From: SHAN690 sp038131955 | GTDB taxonomy: Bacteria; Bacteroidota; Bacteroidia; Flavobacteriales_G; Salibacteraceae | NCBI GenBank assembly: GCA_038131955.1 | Contig: JAYPQK010000002.1 | Span: 496,001 to 560,000, forward strand | Direction of reading: 5' to 3' | Length of the DNA: 64,000 nucleotides | Shown: in pieces, positions 24,932 to 35,000 of the stretch | How the letters are laid out: every line of letters begins with the position of its first letter | How positions within the stretch are numbered: the first letter of the stretch is position 1 | Position numbers and translations under genes: made by a program | The notes under the pieces: model-generated | What the model saw: the letters and a program-made list of their open reading frames with translations, nothing else | Told to the model about the DNA's origin: nothing | Databases searched by the model: none

Positions 24932-26097
24932 GGATTCACCCTGACCTTTGCCGCTGCGTCAGACGCGCGCTTTCGGAGCGCATCCATGTCTGAATCCAGG
25001 TCGTCGTATGACACCACTACTCCCATCCTTCTGAAAGGACGCGTACTTGGCTTACCGAAGATCCTTAGATCATTCTTGGGATGGTCCAACGCTTCACTCA
25101 GACCTGAATATCGGGGAGTTTCTGAGGAAGAATCTTTCGCCAAGATAACCGCACTCACCCCAGCTCTTTCCAAGCGGATCTCCGGTATCTGGAGTCCGAG
25201 GATCGTACGGGCATGCAATTCAAATTCACTCAGGTTTTGTGAACCGGCCAGCGTAGCCATTCCCGTATCATGTGGTCGAGGAGATAACTCGGAGAAGTAG
25301 ACGCCGTCATTTGCGATGAAGAACTCGACTCCCCAAATGCCGGCACCTGTAAGCGCTTCGGTAACCTTCTGAGCCATATCCTGAGCATCTTTCAGGTCTT
25401 GAGCAGAGATCGCGCACGGTTGCCAACTCTCTTGGTAGTCGCCTCGTTCTTGGCGATGACCGATCGGTGGACAAAACAACGTAGGACCATTCTTCTGAGT
25501 GACAGTCAGCAAGGTAATTTCCGTATGGAAGGAAACGAACTCCTCGATGATGACCTCCTTCAGATCTCCCCGACTGCCCTCCATGGCGTAATTCCAACTT
25601 TTCTCGATGTCCGCTTCCGTCTTGATGACCGACTGCCCCTTTCCAGAGGAAGACATTAACGGCTTTACGACACAAGGAATACCGATCTCCGCTACCGCAG
25701 CTTTGAACGCATCCAGTTCGGTCGCGTATCGATACTTAGCGGTTCGAAGGCCTAGATCTTGAGCCGCAAGGTCACGAATCAATTTCCTATTCATCGTAAA
25801 ATTGGCCGCCTTAGCACTAGGCACGACGGTATACCCATGATCTTCAAACTGATAAAACTTCTCCGTGCGGATGCTCTCTACTTCCGGTACGATTAGCTTT
25901 GGATCGTGCTTCCTTACAGCCGCCTCCAACGCAGCTCCATCAAGCATATCGAAGACCTCGAACTCCTGTGCCACTTGCATAGCTGGTGCACCTGGATAAT
26001 TGTCACAGGCAACCACTTGTTGACCCAGTCTTTGCAGGACAATTACCAATTCTTTTCCGAGCTCACCGGAACCTAGGAGGAGGATCTTTTCTGACAT
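24928..26097 (-). CDS. purT: Formate-dependent phosphoribosylglycinamide formyltransferase PurT
   Basis: PurT makes formyl-GAR from GAR, formate and ATP, the folate-independent version of the third step of purine synthesis. The 389-residue protein is an ATP-grasp enzyme. The N-terminal loop is KILLLGSGELGKELVI. The central region has VVKPLMSSSGKGQSVI, the grasp lysine and glycine loop. EFFIANDGVYFSELSPRPHD with the metal-binding Glu follows, and the tail is KVRVNP. No other purine gene is nearby. Its stop shares four bases with the end of the convergent frameshifted gene. Confidence 0.95.
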   Translation of the reverse strand: MSEKILLLGSGELGKELVIVLQRLGQQVVACDNYPGAPAMQVAQEFEVFDMLDGAALEAAVRKHDPKLIVPEVESIRTEKFYQFEDHGYTVVPSAKAANFTMNRKLIRDLAAQDLGLRTAKYRYATELDAFKAAVAEIGIPCVVKPLMSSSGKGQSVIKTEADIEKSWNYAMEGSRGDLKEVIIEEFVSFHTEITLLTVTQKNGPTLFCPPIGHRQERGDYQESWQPCAISAQDLKDAQDMAQKVTEALTGAGIWGVEFFIANDGVYFSELSPRPHDTGMATLAGSQNLSEFELHARTILGLQIPEIRLERAGVSAVILAKDSSSETPRYSGLSEALDHPKNDLRIFGKPSTRPFRRMGVVVSYDDLDSDMDALRKRASDAAAKVRVNP

Positions 26098-26149
26098 GAT
26101 GTTCTATTCTTTGGCAAGAATAATAATTGGAGATTAGTTAAATGGTTAA

Positions 26150-26212
26150 ATAGTTTGGGAGTGAACGGTGAACAGTTTGAAAGTGAACATTGAATATTGA
26201 ACATTGAACATT
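26150..26212. repeat. Degenerate 7-bp repeat array
   Basis: Units such as GTGAACG, GTGAACA, then TGAATAT, TGAACAT, TGAACAT follow each other with period 7. The array sits between purT and htpG and abuts the htpG terminator. Related arrays occur at 42018, 46627 and 56661. Confidence 0.6.
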
Positions 26213-26248
26213 AAAAAAGCCCTCCTGCGAAGCAGAGAGGGCTTTTTT
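26213..26248. terminator. Strong bidirectional terminator after htpG
   Basis: AAAAAAGCCCTC at 26213-26224 pairs with GAGGGCTTTTTT at 26237-26248, with an extra inner GC pairing. It has A and T runs on both sides. On the minus strand it lies 19 bp after the htpG stop. Confidence 0.9.
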
Positions 26249-26266
26249 CAATCTATGTATTCGGCC

Positions 26267-28165
26267 TTAGCCGTTGTCGATCATTTCGACGCTTCGTTCG
26301 ATGAACTGGGTAAGCTGTTCGCCTTTGAGCATTCCCTTTGATAGGAGTGCTAAGTCAGCCGCTTGCTTCGCCATTTGAGAACGCTTTTGTTCATCCTGCT
26401 CCGTGAGGATCTTAGAGACCAGCTTGTGGTTGCTGTTCACTACCAAGTTGAATGAATCTGGTAGGTTACCCATTCCCATCATTCCTCCTCCGATTTCGGC
26501 TTGCTCCTTCATGCGTCGCATGAACTCGCTCTGAGTGATCATCATGGGCGGATCATTCTCATCCAAGCTTTCGAACTGGATGGCAAACTTCGCCTTGTCC
26601 ACCACGCCTTCAATCACCGGAGTCAGGGTATTTTTCTGCTCTTCCGTGAGATTACTTTCTACTGCATTCTCCTTTGGAACCAGTTTCTCCAAGGCATCCG
26701 CATCCACGCGCTTGAAGTTGACCTTCTCCATTTTCATTTCGAGGTGCTGCACCAAGTGCGCGGTGAGAGGAGTATTCATCTCAAGGACGTCATACCCCTT
26801 ATTGTTTGCCTTGGTGATCAAGCTGTGCTGGGCCTCTGCATCGTTCGTGTAGAGCATGACCAAGTTTCCATCCTTATCGGTTTGGTTCTCCTTGATCATT
26901 TTCTTGTACTCCTCGAGGGTCTTGAATTCGCCTTTGGTATTCTTTATTAAGTAGGTTGGCTGGATGCGCTCGTAGAACTTCTCGTCAGTTAACAAGCCAT
27001 AATCCATGAACACTTGCATGTCTGGCCACTTCTTCTCGAAATCCTCACGGTCGTTCTTGAACATCTCGGCCAGCTTGTCGGCTACCTTCTTCGTGATGTG
27101 ACCGCTGATCTTCTTCACGTTGCTGTCGCTCTGTAGGTAGCTACGGCTTACGTTCAATGGAATGTCAGGTGAGTCGATCACACCATGAAGCAAGGTCAAG
27201 AATTCAGGCACTACGTTCTCGACACTATCGGTAATGAATACCTGATTGCTGTAGAGTTGGATCTTGTTGCGTTGCAATTCCACCTTATGCTTCGCCAGCT
27301 TCGGGAAGTACAGGATGCCCGTCAGGTTGAACGGATAGTCCACATTGATGTGGATGTTAAACAACGGCTCCTCAAAGGTCATTGGGTAGAGCTCGCGATA
27401 GAAAGCCGAATAGTCTTCTTGCTTAAGATCAGCTGGCTGCTTCTTCCAAAGAGGCGAAGGGTTGTTGATGATGTTATCCACCTCCTTCTCCACCTTCTTC
27501 ACATTGCCATCGTCGTCCTTCTTTCCTTTCGGATCGTCGATCCATTCGGTCTTTGTCCCGAACTTGATCTCAACAGGCAAGAACTTACAGTACTTGTTCA
27601 GTATCTCCGAAATGCGTCCTTCTTCTAAGAACTCCTTAGACTCCTCATCGATGTGGAGGATGATCTCTGTGCCGCGCTCGGTCTTCTTTGATTTAGTGAT
27701 GTTGAACTCAGGACTTCCGTCGCAGGTCCACTTCACTGCTGGTTCATCCTTCCAGCTCTTGGTGATGACCTCCACCTTCTTGGCTACCATGAAGGCGCTG
27801 TAAAAGCCAAGTCCGAAGTGACCGATGATACCAGAATCCTCGACCTTGCCTTCGTACTTCTGCAGGAATTCGGAGGCTCCTGAGAACGCCACCTGATTGA
27901 GGTATTTCTCCACCTCCTCTTCTGTCATACCGATCCCCCTATCGATCACGGTAAGGGTCTTTTTCTTTTCATCCAACTTGATCTCAATGGTGGTGTCACC
28001 GATCTCATCCTTCATCTCTCCCATACGATTCAACGCCTTCAGTTTTGAAGTCGCATCGACCGCATTGGACACCAGTTCTCGTAGGAAGATCTCGTGATCC
28101 GAATACAAGAACTTCTTGATGATCGGGAAGATATTCTCCGCTTGTACGTTAATGGTTCCTTTCAT
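26267..28165 (-). CDS. htpG: Molecular chaperone HtpG (Hsp90)
   Basis: Cytoplasmic Hsp90 chaperone of 632 residues, a normal bacterial length. The N-terminal GHKL ATPase has IFLRELVSNAVDATSKLK (the Asn that binds Mg-ATP), DRGIGMTEEEV and GHFGLGFYSAFMV. The middle domain carries YFPKLAKHKVELQRNKIQLY and the catalytic-loop Arg in NVSRSYLQSD. The C-terminal dimerisation domain follows. An insertion of charged residues near 225-260 (DPKGKKDDDGNVKKVEKEVD) resembles the linker of eukaryotic Hsp90 and is usual in Bacteroidota. The ATG at 28165 gives the standard MKGTINVQAENIF start. Confidence 0.97.
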   Translation of the reverse strand: MKGTINVQAENIFPIIKKFLYSDHEIFLRELVSNAVDATSKLKALNRMGEMKDEIGDTTIEIKLDEKKKTLTVIDRGIGMTEEEVEKYLNQVAFSGASEFLQKYEGKVEDSGIIGHFGLGFYSAFMVAKKVEVITKSWKDEPAVKWTCDGSPEFNITKSKKTERGTEIILHIDEESKEFLEEGRISEILNKYCKFLPVEIKFGTKTEWIDDPKGKKDDDGNVKKVEKEVDNIINNPSPLWKKQPADLKQEDYSAFYRELYPMTFEEPLFNIHINVDYPFNLTGILYFPKLAKHKVELQRNKIQLYSNQVFITDSVENVVPEFLTLLHGVIDSPDIPLNVSRSYLQSDSNVKKISGHITKKVADKLAEMFKNDREDFEKKWPDMQVFMDYGLLTDEKFYERIQPTYLIKNTKGEFKTLEEYKKMIKENQTDKDGNLVMLYTNDAEAQHSLITKANNKGYDVLEMNTPLTAHLVQHLEMKMEKVNFKRVDADALEKLVPKENAVESNLTEEQKNTLTPVIEGVVDKAKFAIQFESLDENDPPMMITQSEFMRRMKEQAEIGGGMMGMGNLPDSFNLVVNSNHKLVSKILTEQDEQKRSQMAKQAADLALLSKGMLKGEQLTQFIERSVEMIDNG

Positions 28166-28344
28166 ATCCTGTGTAGTTTTCTCAATTTCTAAGTGGCAAC
28201 CCAAAGTCAAAGCTTGTGCCACAGCGCGAAGGCTGTCAGAATGACAATGATAAAAGATCGATCACTGTCAAGATGATCAAAACATGCGGGTAGAATTCCT
28301 TCCTCACACTGACCTATCCGTCGACGAGAGACTCAGAAACAGGG

Positions 28345-28399
28345 CTAGGATTCATTATTATTTCGACGAACAGAAATTGACCTTCACAACGAATCCTAG
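28345..28399. other. Perfect 9-bp inverted repeat in the 28166-28478 spacer
   Basis: CTAGGATTC at 28345-28353 and GAATCCTAG at 28391-28399 are exact reverse complements, 37 nt apart. They sit about 50-105 bp before the -7 box of the first M4 peptidase gene. The arms could be an operator for a dimer or a hairpin. Apart from this and the promoter I see nothing in the 313-bp spacer; a 62-codon open frame at 28284-28472 lacks support. Confidence 0.4.
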
Positions 28400-28450
28400 T
28401 ATTTGTCAACAAGGTGACATACAGCACATGGAAACATGCATACCGAAAGT

Positions 28451-28471
28451 TATATTTGAGCAACCTAACTA
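28451..28471 (+). promoter_or_regulatory. Promoter of the first M4 peptidase with ACCTAACTA start element
   Basis: TATATTTG at 28451-28458 is a perfect -7 box. ACCTAACTA at 28463-28471 follows four bases later, at the expected transcription start. The ATG is at 28479. The same combination precedes the second M4 gene and the gene at 43160. Confidence 0.6.
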
Positions 28472-28478
28472 GAAATTC

Positions 28479-31400
28479 ATGAAGCAGTTTTTACTCTCTC
28501 TTTTTGTCCTTACCGCCATTTCATTCACTTCCAATGCGGAGCGTGTCCTCGAAGGTCGTGCAGCATATAACGATGTCCGCGGTGCGGAAACCGTCCGCTA
28601 CAAGGATCATCTTTCCATTCCCGCCTTTATCAAGTTCCGAGAGAACGATCGCATTGCGTTCAGCTCGTGGGAAGCTTGGATGACCGAGCACTATTTTAAA
28701 GATGCAACACACATCGGATTCGCGCTGGTAGGAACGGAAACCGATCGACTCGGCATGGTCCACTATCGATTCAAGCAGACCGCCAATGGTCATCCGGTGT
28801 ATTTTGGAACGTGGATCGTGCACACCTTGAACAATGAGGTGGTAAGTATGAATGGCGTCTTGTTTGACGAAGTTCCTGCAAACCAAGCCGGATTAAGCGA
28901 GGCACAAGCGCTTTCCAAGGCATTAGACCACGTGGGAGCGAACTCGTACAAGTGGGAGATTCCATTGGAAGAAGAAGCGGTCAAGATCATCGAGAATGAT
29001 CCGAATGCGACCTACTTCCCACAGGGGAAACTTGAGGTGATCAATACGGACCTCACCCTTCGCGAAAAGGATCTTCGTCTTGCTTGGCGATTCAACATCT
29101 ACGCCCATGAGCCGATGTCGCGTCAAGACGTATTTGTAGATGCGAATAGCGGCGAGATCGTTTGGACCAATGATCTGATCCACCACGCAGACAGTAACAT
29201 TACAGCGGTAACGGGCTATGTAGGCACGAAGCCGATCACGGCAGATTGGACAGGCTCACAATTCCGATTGAGAGAAACAGGTCGAGGCAACGGCGTACAG
29301 ACCTTCAACTTGAACAACGCTACTTCAGGAATGGGTTCGGACTTCTTCCATGGTGATTCGTTGTGGGACGAAGCTTCCATCGAGAAATACGCAACGGACG
29401 CTCACTACGGAGCCGAGATGACCTATGATTTCTTATATAATCATTTCAACAGAAACAGCATCAACGACAATGGCTTCACGCTGATCAGTCGCGTTCACTA
29501 CGGAACCAATTACGGTAATGCTTTTTGGAACGGACAGGTGATGACCTATGGTGATGGAAGTTCAGGCAATTCTCCTTTCACCGCTATCGATATCGCAGGA
29601 CACGAGATCGCGCATGGCTTGACCACTTTTACTGCCAACCTCGTATATGCCTACGAGCCTGGCGCTTTGAACGAAAGCTTTTCAGACATCTTTGGAGCAG
29701 CGGTAGAGTTTGACGGATTAGGCTATGCCAATGGAGACTGGCTGATGGGTGAAGACCTTGGCTTTGTGATCCGCACGATGAACAACCCGAATGCCAATGG
29801 AGACCCTGACACTTATGAAGGCACATATTGGTACGTCGGAACGGGCGACAATGGTGGAGTGCACATCAACAGTGGGGTTCAGAATTTCTGGTTCTACCTT
29901 CTTACTGAAGGAGGGAGCGGCACTAATGACAATGGTGATTCCTATTCCGTAACAGGCATTGGACTGAGTGATGCTGCCGCTGTAGCTTATCGCAACCTCG
30001 TCGTTTATCTCACTGAGTCAAGCGAATACGAAGACGCTCGCTATTATGCGATCCAGTCGGCTGTGGATATCTTCGGTCCTTGTACCCAACAGACCGAAAG
30101 CACCTGGGATGCTTGGTACGCCGTCGGAATTGGAGACGAGTATTCAGGAATCATAACCGCAGACTACGCCGCAGATATCGAGGAGCACTGTCAGTCCCCT
30201 GCCATAGTGAACTTCCAGAACTTCTCAACGCTTTCAACATCCTACACTTGGGATTTTGGGGATGGAAACACTAGTACAGCCTTCGAACCTACGCACACTT
30301 ATCAGAACGATGGTGTCTACACCGTGAGTTTGATCTCTTCATCGAATTGCGGAGCAGATAGCGTGGTGTATGTGGATCTCATCAAAGTCGGTCCAGCTTA
30401 TCCGTGTAATGTCAGTCTACCCGCCAACGGTGGACTAGCTCAAACGCAAACCGGTTGCGAAGGTTTCTTGTATGACGATGGAGGACCCGCAGGTGCCTAC
30501 AGCGCCAACTACAATTCGACTATTACGATCGCGCCGACCAATGCAGTGGCGGTTACACTCGAGTTCATCGAGTTCGATATCGAAGCGGATCCAAGTTGTC
30601 AGTATGACTACATGACCATTTACGACGGTCCTAGCTCGGGATCACCGGTGATCGGAACCTATTGCAACACGAACAACCCTCCTACTTTCATCAACTCTAC
30701 GGGCTCGGCCATCACGATCCAGTTCACTACCGATGAAGGTTTGGAAGAGGAAGGATTCAAGATCGGATGGGAGTGCAGCATTCCTTCTGCCCCACCACAA
30801 GCTGACTTCGAGGCTGACATCTTGGAAACATGCCAGGGCAACGTGAACTTCTCTGACATTTCTGCTGTAGGCGAGAACATCCCTACCGCTTGGTATTGGG
30901 AGTTTGGCGACGGTGATACTGCGAGCGTCAAGAATCCATCGCACACTTATTCCACCAGCGGACAATACACCGTGATGATGGTGGCCAGTAATTCCTTCGG
31001 TGCCGACACGGTTATTAAGAGCAACTACATTAGCGTAGACAAGCCGGCTGCACCGGAAGGTCCGGACGTGGAGGTTTGTCCTGGAGACCAAGCCAACTTG
31101 ATCGCATCTAGTCCTGGTGTTCACAAGTGGTATGATTCTCCGTTCGGAGGTAATCCGCTTCATATCGGTGACACCTTCACTACTCCGATCGTGCAACAGT
31201 CGACTCCATTCTACGTGGAAGCGGAGGTGGAAGGTCCAGACCAATTCACAGGAGCACCTGACAATAACATCGGAGGCGGAGCATACTTCAACTTTCAGCA
31301 GTCGCTCTACTTTGACGTATTCGCACCGGTGAAGCTCTACAGTGTCAAGATGTATGCACTGATCCCTGGAAATCGTCACATCCAGATCTTCGACAATACA

Positions 31401-31964
31401 GGTGGAACGGTTTTGGACACACTCATTGATCTAGAGATCGGAGAGCAAGAAGTGGTACTTGACATTGCCCTACCAACCGGAGTGGACTTCGCGATCACAC
31501 TAGGTGATGACGGTATTCGCAACTGCTATCGTAGTAATAGCGGCGTGGACTTCCCATACGAGATCCCTGGTTTGATCAGTATCCATAGCTCGAGTGCGCA
31601 AACAGCACCTTTGGATTACTACTACTTCTTCTACGATTGGAAGGTGCGTGATTTCTGTATCAGCGATCGTGAGATGATCTCAGCCAGCGTTGGAGAGTGT
31701 ACCGGCATCGACGAGATTGCGGCCGGCTCCATGCAGTTGTTCCCGAATCCAACCCACGGATTGGTAAGAGCAAGTTGGGAAAATGGAATTGCTCCAACTA
31801 CCCTGTCCGTATTCGATGCTGCAGGAGCTCAAGTGAGAAGCTTCCAAGTTCCTTCCGGGTCCAAATTCTTGGACCTTGATCTAGAAGGACTGTGCGCAGG
31901 TATTTACCTCGTACGCGGCACCGGAAATCAAACGGTGATGACGCAGCGCATTATTCTGCAATAA
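28479..31964 (+). CDS. Secreted M4 (thermolysin-like) metallopeptidase, T9SS type A cargo
   Basis: A 1161-residue extracellular protease. Signal peptide 1-20, then an FTP/propeptide region to about 220 (GMVHYRFKQTANGHPVYFGT). The M4 catalytic domain at about 240-550 has the zinc motif GHEIAHGLTT and the third ligand in GALNESFSDIFGAA. After it come a PKD domain (WDFGDGNTSTAFEPTHTYQ), a CUB-like domain (SITIQ-type strands, YDYMTIYDG), a second PKD domain (WEFGDGDTASVKNPSHTY) and an Ig-like domain. The end is a type A T9SS sorting domain (LFPNPTHGLVRASWENG to TQRIILQ). It is the tandem paralogue of the next gene, with the same domain order. A terminator follows. Confidence 0.93.
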   Translation: MKQFLLSLFVLTAISFTSNAERVLEGRAAYNDVRGAETVRYKDHLSIPAFIKFRENDRIAFSSWEAWMTEHYFKDATHIGFALVGTETDRLGMVHYRFKQTANGHPVYFGTWIVHTLNNEVVSMNGVLFDEVPANQAGLSEAQALSKALDHVGANSYKWEIPLEEEAVKIIENDPNATYFPQGKLEVINTDLTLREKDLRLAWRFNIYAHEPMSRQDVFVDANSGEIVWTNDLIHHADSNITAVTGYVGTKPITADWTGSQFRLRETGRGNGVQTFNLNNATSGMGSDFFHGDSLWDEASIEKYATDAHYGAEMTYDFLYNHFNRNSINDNGFTLISRVHYGTNYGNAFWNGQVMTYGDGSSGNSPFTAIDIAGHEIAHGLTTFTANLVYAYEPGALNESFSDIFGAAVEFDGLGYANGDWLMGEDLGFVIRTMNNPNANGDPDTYEGTYWYVGTGDNGGVHINSGVQNFWFYLLTEGGSGTNDNGDSYSVTGIGLSDAAAVAYRNLVVYLTESSEYEDARYYAIQSAVDIFGPCTQQTESTWDAWYAVGIGDEYSGIITADYAADIEEHCQSPAIVNFQNFSTLSTSYTWDFGDGNTSTAFEPTHTYQNDGVYTVSLISSSNCGADSVVYVDLIKVGPAYPCNVSLPANGGLAQTQTGCEGFLYDDGGPAGAYSANYNSTITIAPTNAVAVTLEFIEFDIEADPSCQYDYMTIYDGPSSGSPVIGTYCNTNNPPTFINSTGSAITIQFTTDEGLEEEGFKIGWECSIPSAPPQADFEADILETCQGNVNFSDISAVGENIPTAWYWEFGDGDTASVKNPSHTYSTSGQYTVMMVASNSFGADTVIKSNYISVDKPAAPEGPDVEVCPGDQANLIASSPGVHKWYDSPFGGNPLHIGDTFTTPIVQQSTPFYVEAEVEGPDQFTGAPDNNIGGGAYFNFQQSLYFDVFAPVKLYSVKMYALIPGNRHIQIFDNTGGTVLDTLIDLEIGEQEVVLDIALPTGVDFAITLGDDGIRNCYRSNSGVDFPYEIPGLISIHSSSAQTAPLDYYYFFYDWKVRDFCISDREMISASVGECTGIDEIAAGSMQLFPNPTHGLVRASWENGIAPTTLSVFDAAGAQVRSFQVPSGSKFLDLDLEGLCAGIYLVRGTGNQTVMTQRIILQ

Positions 31965-31979
31965 GTAAAACACACTAAG

Positions 31980-32022
31980 ATAGGTTCAGTCATCCTCCGC
32001 GAAGGCTGAACCTATTTTCTTT
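31980..32022 (+). terminator. Terminator between the two M4 peptidase genes
   Basis: ATAGGTTCAG 31980-31989 pairs exactly with CTGAACCTAT 32006-32015 and is followed by a T-rich run. The two paralogues are therefore separate transcription units. Confidence 0.85.
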
Positions 32023-32030
32023 TCAATCGT

Positions 32031-32050
32031 CTTATTTGAGTACCTAACTA
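32031..32050 (+). promoter_or_regulatory. Promoter of the second M4 peptidase with ACCTAACTA start element
   Basis: CTTATTTG at 32031-32038 is a weaker -7 box. ACCTAACTA at 32042-32050 follows three bases later, and the ATG is at 32057. TATTTGAG and ACCTAACTA are shared with the promoter of the first paralogue. Confidence 0.5.
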
Positions 32051-32056
32051 TTCACC

Positions 32057-35000
32057 ATGGTGAGACATTTTCTGACACTCCTTTTAGCCTTCCTTTTCAT
32101 TGATGTAAATGCCGATGAGGTCCTGCGTGGACGAGAGGCACATGAGGTGATTCCTGGAACTTCCGTTCTTCGTTATCGGTCATTTTCCTCCTTCCCTACC
32201 TTCATTAAGTTTCAGGAAGGACAGCGTCCCAACTTCAGTACCTGGGAATCCTGGATGTCTGATCGATTTTTCAAAGAATCTAACGGAAATGGATTCACCT
32301 TGGTCGATACAGAGAATGATCGTCTTGGCATGGTCCACTACAAGTACCAGCAGACCTATCAAGGAGTCGCCATGGCCTTTAGCTATTGGAATGTGCACAC
32401 GTTGAATGGGGAGGTCGTCAGTATGAATGGGCATCTCTATGAGTTCGATGGAACAAGCACTCCTTCCTTGAGTGAAGCTCAGGCATTGGATCTGGCGTTG
32501 AACCAGATCGACGCTGAAGTCTACATGTGGGAGGTAGCGGAGGAAGAGCAAGCATTACAAGTGATCGAACAAGATCCTAACGCCACGTATTTCCCAAGCG
32601 GGAAACTGACCTGGGTGGCAAATGATCCGTATGACAAAGAAGCCACGCTAGCTTGGCACTTCAATATCTACGCAAGTGAGCCCATGTCTAGGCGAGATAT
32701 CTACATCGATGCTTCACAGGGAAGTGTAGTCTTCGAGCAAGACCTTATCCACCATGTGGACAGTAACTGTCAGGCGATCACGGGATACTCTGGTCAGCAG
32801 GGTATTGTAGCTGATTTTACCGGTACTAACTTTCGTTTACGCGAATACAGTCGCGGCAACGGTATCTTCACCTACGACCTGAACAACGCAACGGGAGGTT
32901 TGGGTTCTGACTTCATTCACTCGGACAATCTTTGGGACACGACCACGGTTGAGCGCTTCGGAACGGATGCCCACTGGGGTGCGGAGATGACATACGACTA
33001 TTTCTACAACCACTTCAACCGAAATAGCATCAACAACAACGGATTTGCCTTGATCAGTCGCGTTCATTATGGAACGAACTACGCCAATGCATTCTGGAAT
33101 GGTTCCTTCATGACCTACGGCGATGGCAATAGTGGTAACGCCCCCTTCACTGCGGTAGACATTGCCGGACACGAGATCGCGCACGGCTTGACCACGTTCA
33201 CCGCAGGACTCATTTATTCCTATGAATCCGGTGCCTTGAATGAAAGCTTCTCTGACATTTTTGGAGCAGCTGTGGAATTCGATGCCGTTGGCTTCAGCAA
33301 TGGTGATTGGTTGATCGGTGAGGATCTGGGTTTTGTTATCCGTTCTATGTCAAACCCGAACGCTTACGGCGACCCTGATACTTACCTAGGAACGAATTGG
33401 CATTATGGTCCTTCTGACAATGGAGGTGTCCATACCAACAGCGGCGTGCAGAACTACTGGTTCTACCTACTCACGGAAGGAGGTTCAGGAACGAATGACA
33501 TTGGTAACAGCTTCAGCGTCACGGGCATTGGAGTGAACGATGCTGCAGCCGTGGCCTACAGAAACCTCGTGATATACCTCGGTCCGAGCAGCGACTACGA
33601 AGACGCGCGTTTCTATGCGTTGGAGTCGGCTTTAGATCTATTTGGTCCTTGCAGCCAACAATTGATCAGTACAGGAAATGCATGGTATGCCGTGGGTGTG
33701 GGGACTCCATACGAAGACGACATCACCGCCGACTTCATCCCTAGTTCCACCGGCAATTGCTCTGTACCGCACACGGTTCAATTCCAAAACATCAGTTCGA
33801 ATGCAACCAGTCAGTTCTGGTTCTTTGGCGATGGTGGATCTACTGCTCAATTTAGTCCATCAAGAACATACACTACCGCCGGGTCTTATACCGTGACGCT
33901 AGCGGTGTCTTCGACCTGCGGCACGGATACCTTGGTCATGCCTGACCTGATCCAGGTAGGCCCCAATGCTCCTTGCGAGGTAACCATGCCTTCCAACGGT
34001 CAGAACAGCACCTTTACCGATTGTGAGGGCGTGCTCTATGACAACGGAGGGGCGACCGGAAATTATGCCGACGATATTGATAGCTACGTCACCCTCACCA
34101 CTCAGGGAGCAGCCAGTATGACCCTTCACTTCGACGACTTTTCGGTAGAGCCGGGCGGCGGGTCGAACTGCATCTACGATTATCTGGAAGTCTACGACGG
34201 CGACAACCTGAATGCTGCGGTTCTTGGTCGATTCTGCAACTCCAACCCTCCTCCAAGCAACTTGGTCAGCAGCGGTGATGCGGTCACGATCCGTTTCTCC
34301 AGTGACGGCGCGGTGAACTACTCCGGCTTCCGTATCGCGTGGGAGTGTAACGAACCGACGAGTCCTCCACAGGCAGCATTGATGGCAGATGTGATCCAAA
34401 CGTGCAACGGAACGGTTCAGTTCTCCGACCTCTCCACCAACGGCACGACCTCTTGGACTTGGAATTTCGGGGATGGAAATAGTTCATCCGCTCAGAACCC
34501 CGTCCATACGTACTCAGAAAGTGGACTTTATACCGTGACCTTGATCGCCACCAACGCCATCGGCAGTGATACGATCGTTGAGCCGGCTTACATTCAAGTG
34601 AACCTACCCGAACCCCCAACCGGAGAGGATGATGAGATCTGTCCGGGTGATTTCGGTATGCTGGTCGCGTCGAGTTTAGGAGAACACCGATGGTACGCCT
34701 CACCATTCGGCGGCAGTATCATTCACGAAGGCGACACCTTATTCACTCCTATCGTACAGCAATCCACTCCATTCTATGTGGAATCGCTCGTGAAAAGTTC
34801 GGCAAAGGGCGTAGGCCCTGAGGATAAGGACTTCGGAAACGGTGGTTATTTGGCTAGTCCGGGTTCGATGTATTTTGATGCTTTGAGCAAGGTGGTTCTT
34901 CATAGCGTGAAGGTCTTCGCTAACTCAGGGGGTAGCCGCCATATCATTCTAAAGGACAACAACGGGAATGTTTTGGATGACACCATCACAGCCGTATCCA

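Noticed and set aside
28284..28472. 62-codon open frame before the first M4 peptidase
   Set aside because: It contains the inverted repeat, a perfect -7 box and the start-site element, and the product resembles nothing; it is more likely regulatory DNA.
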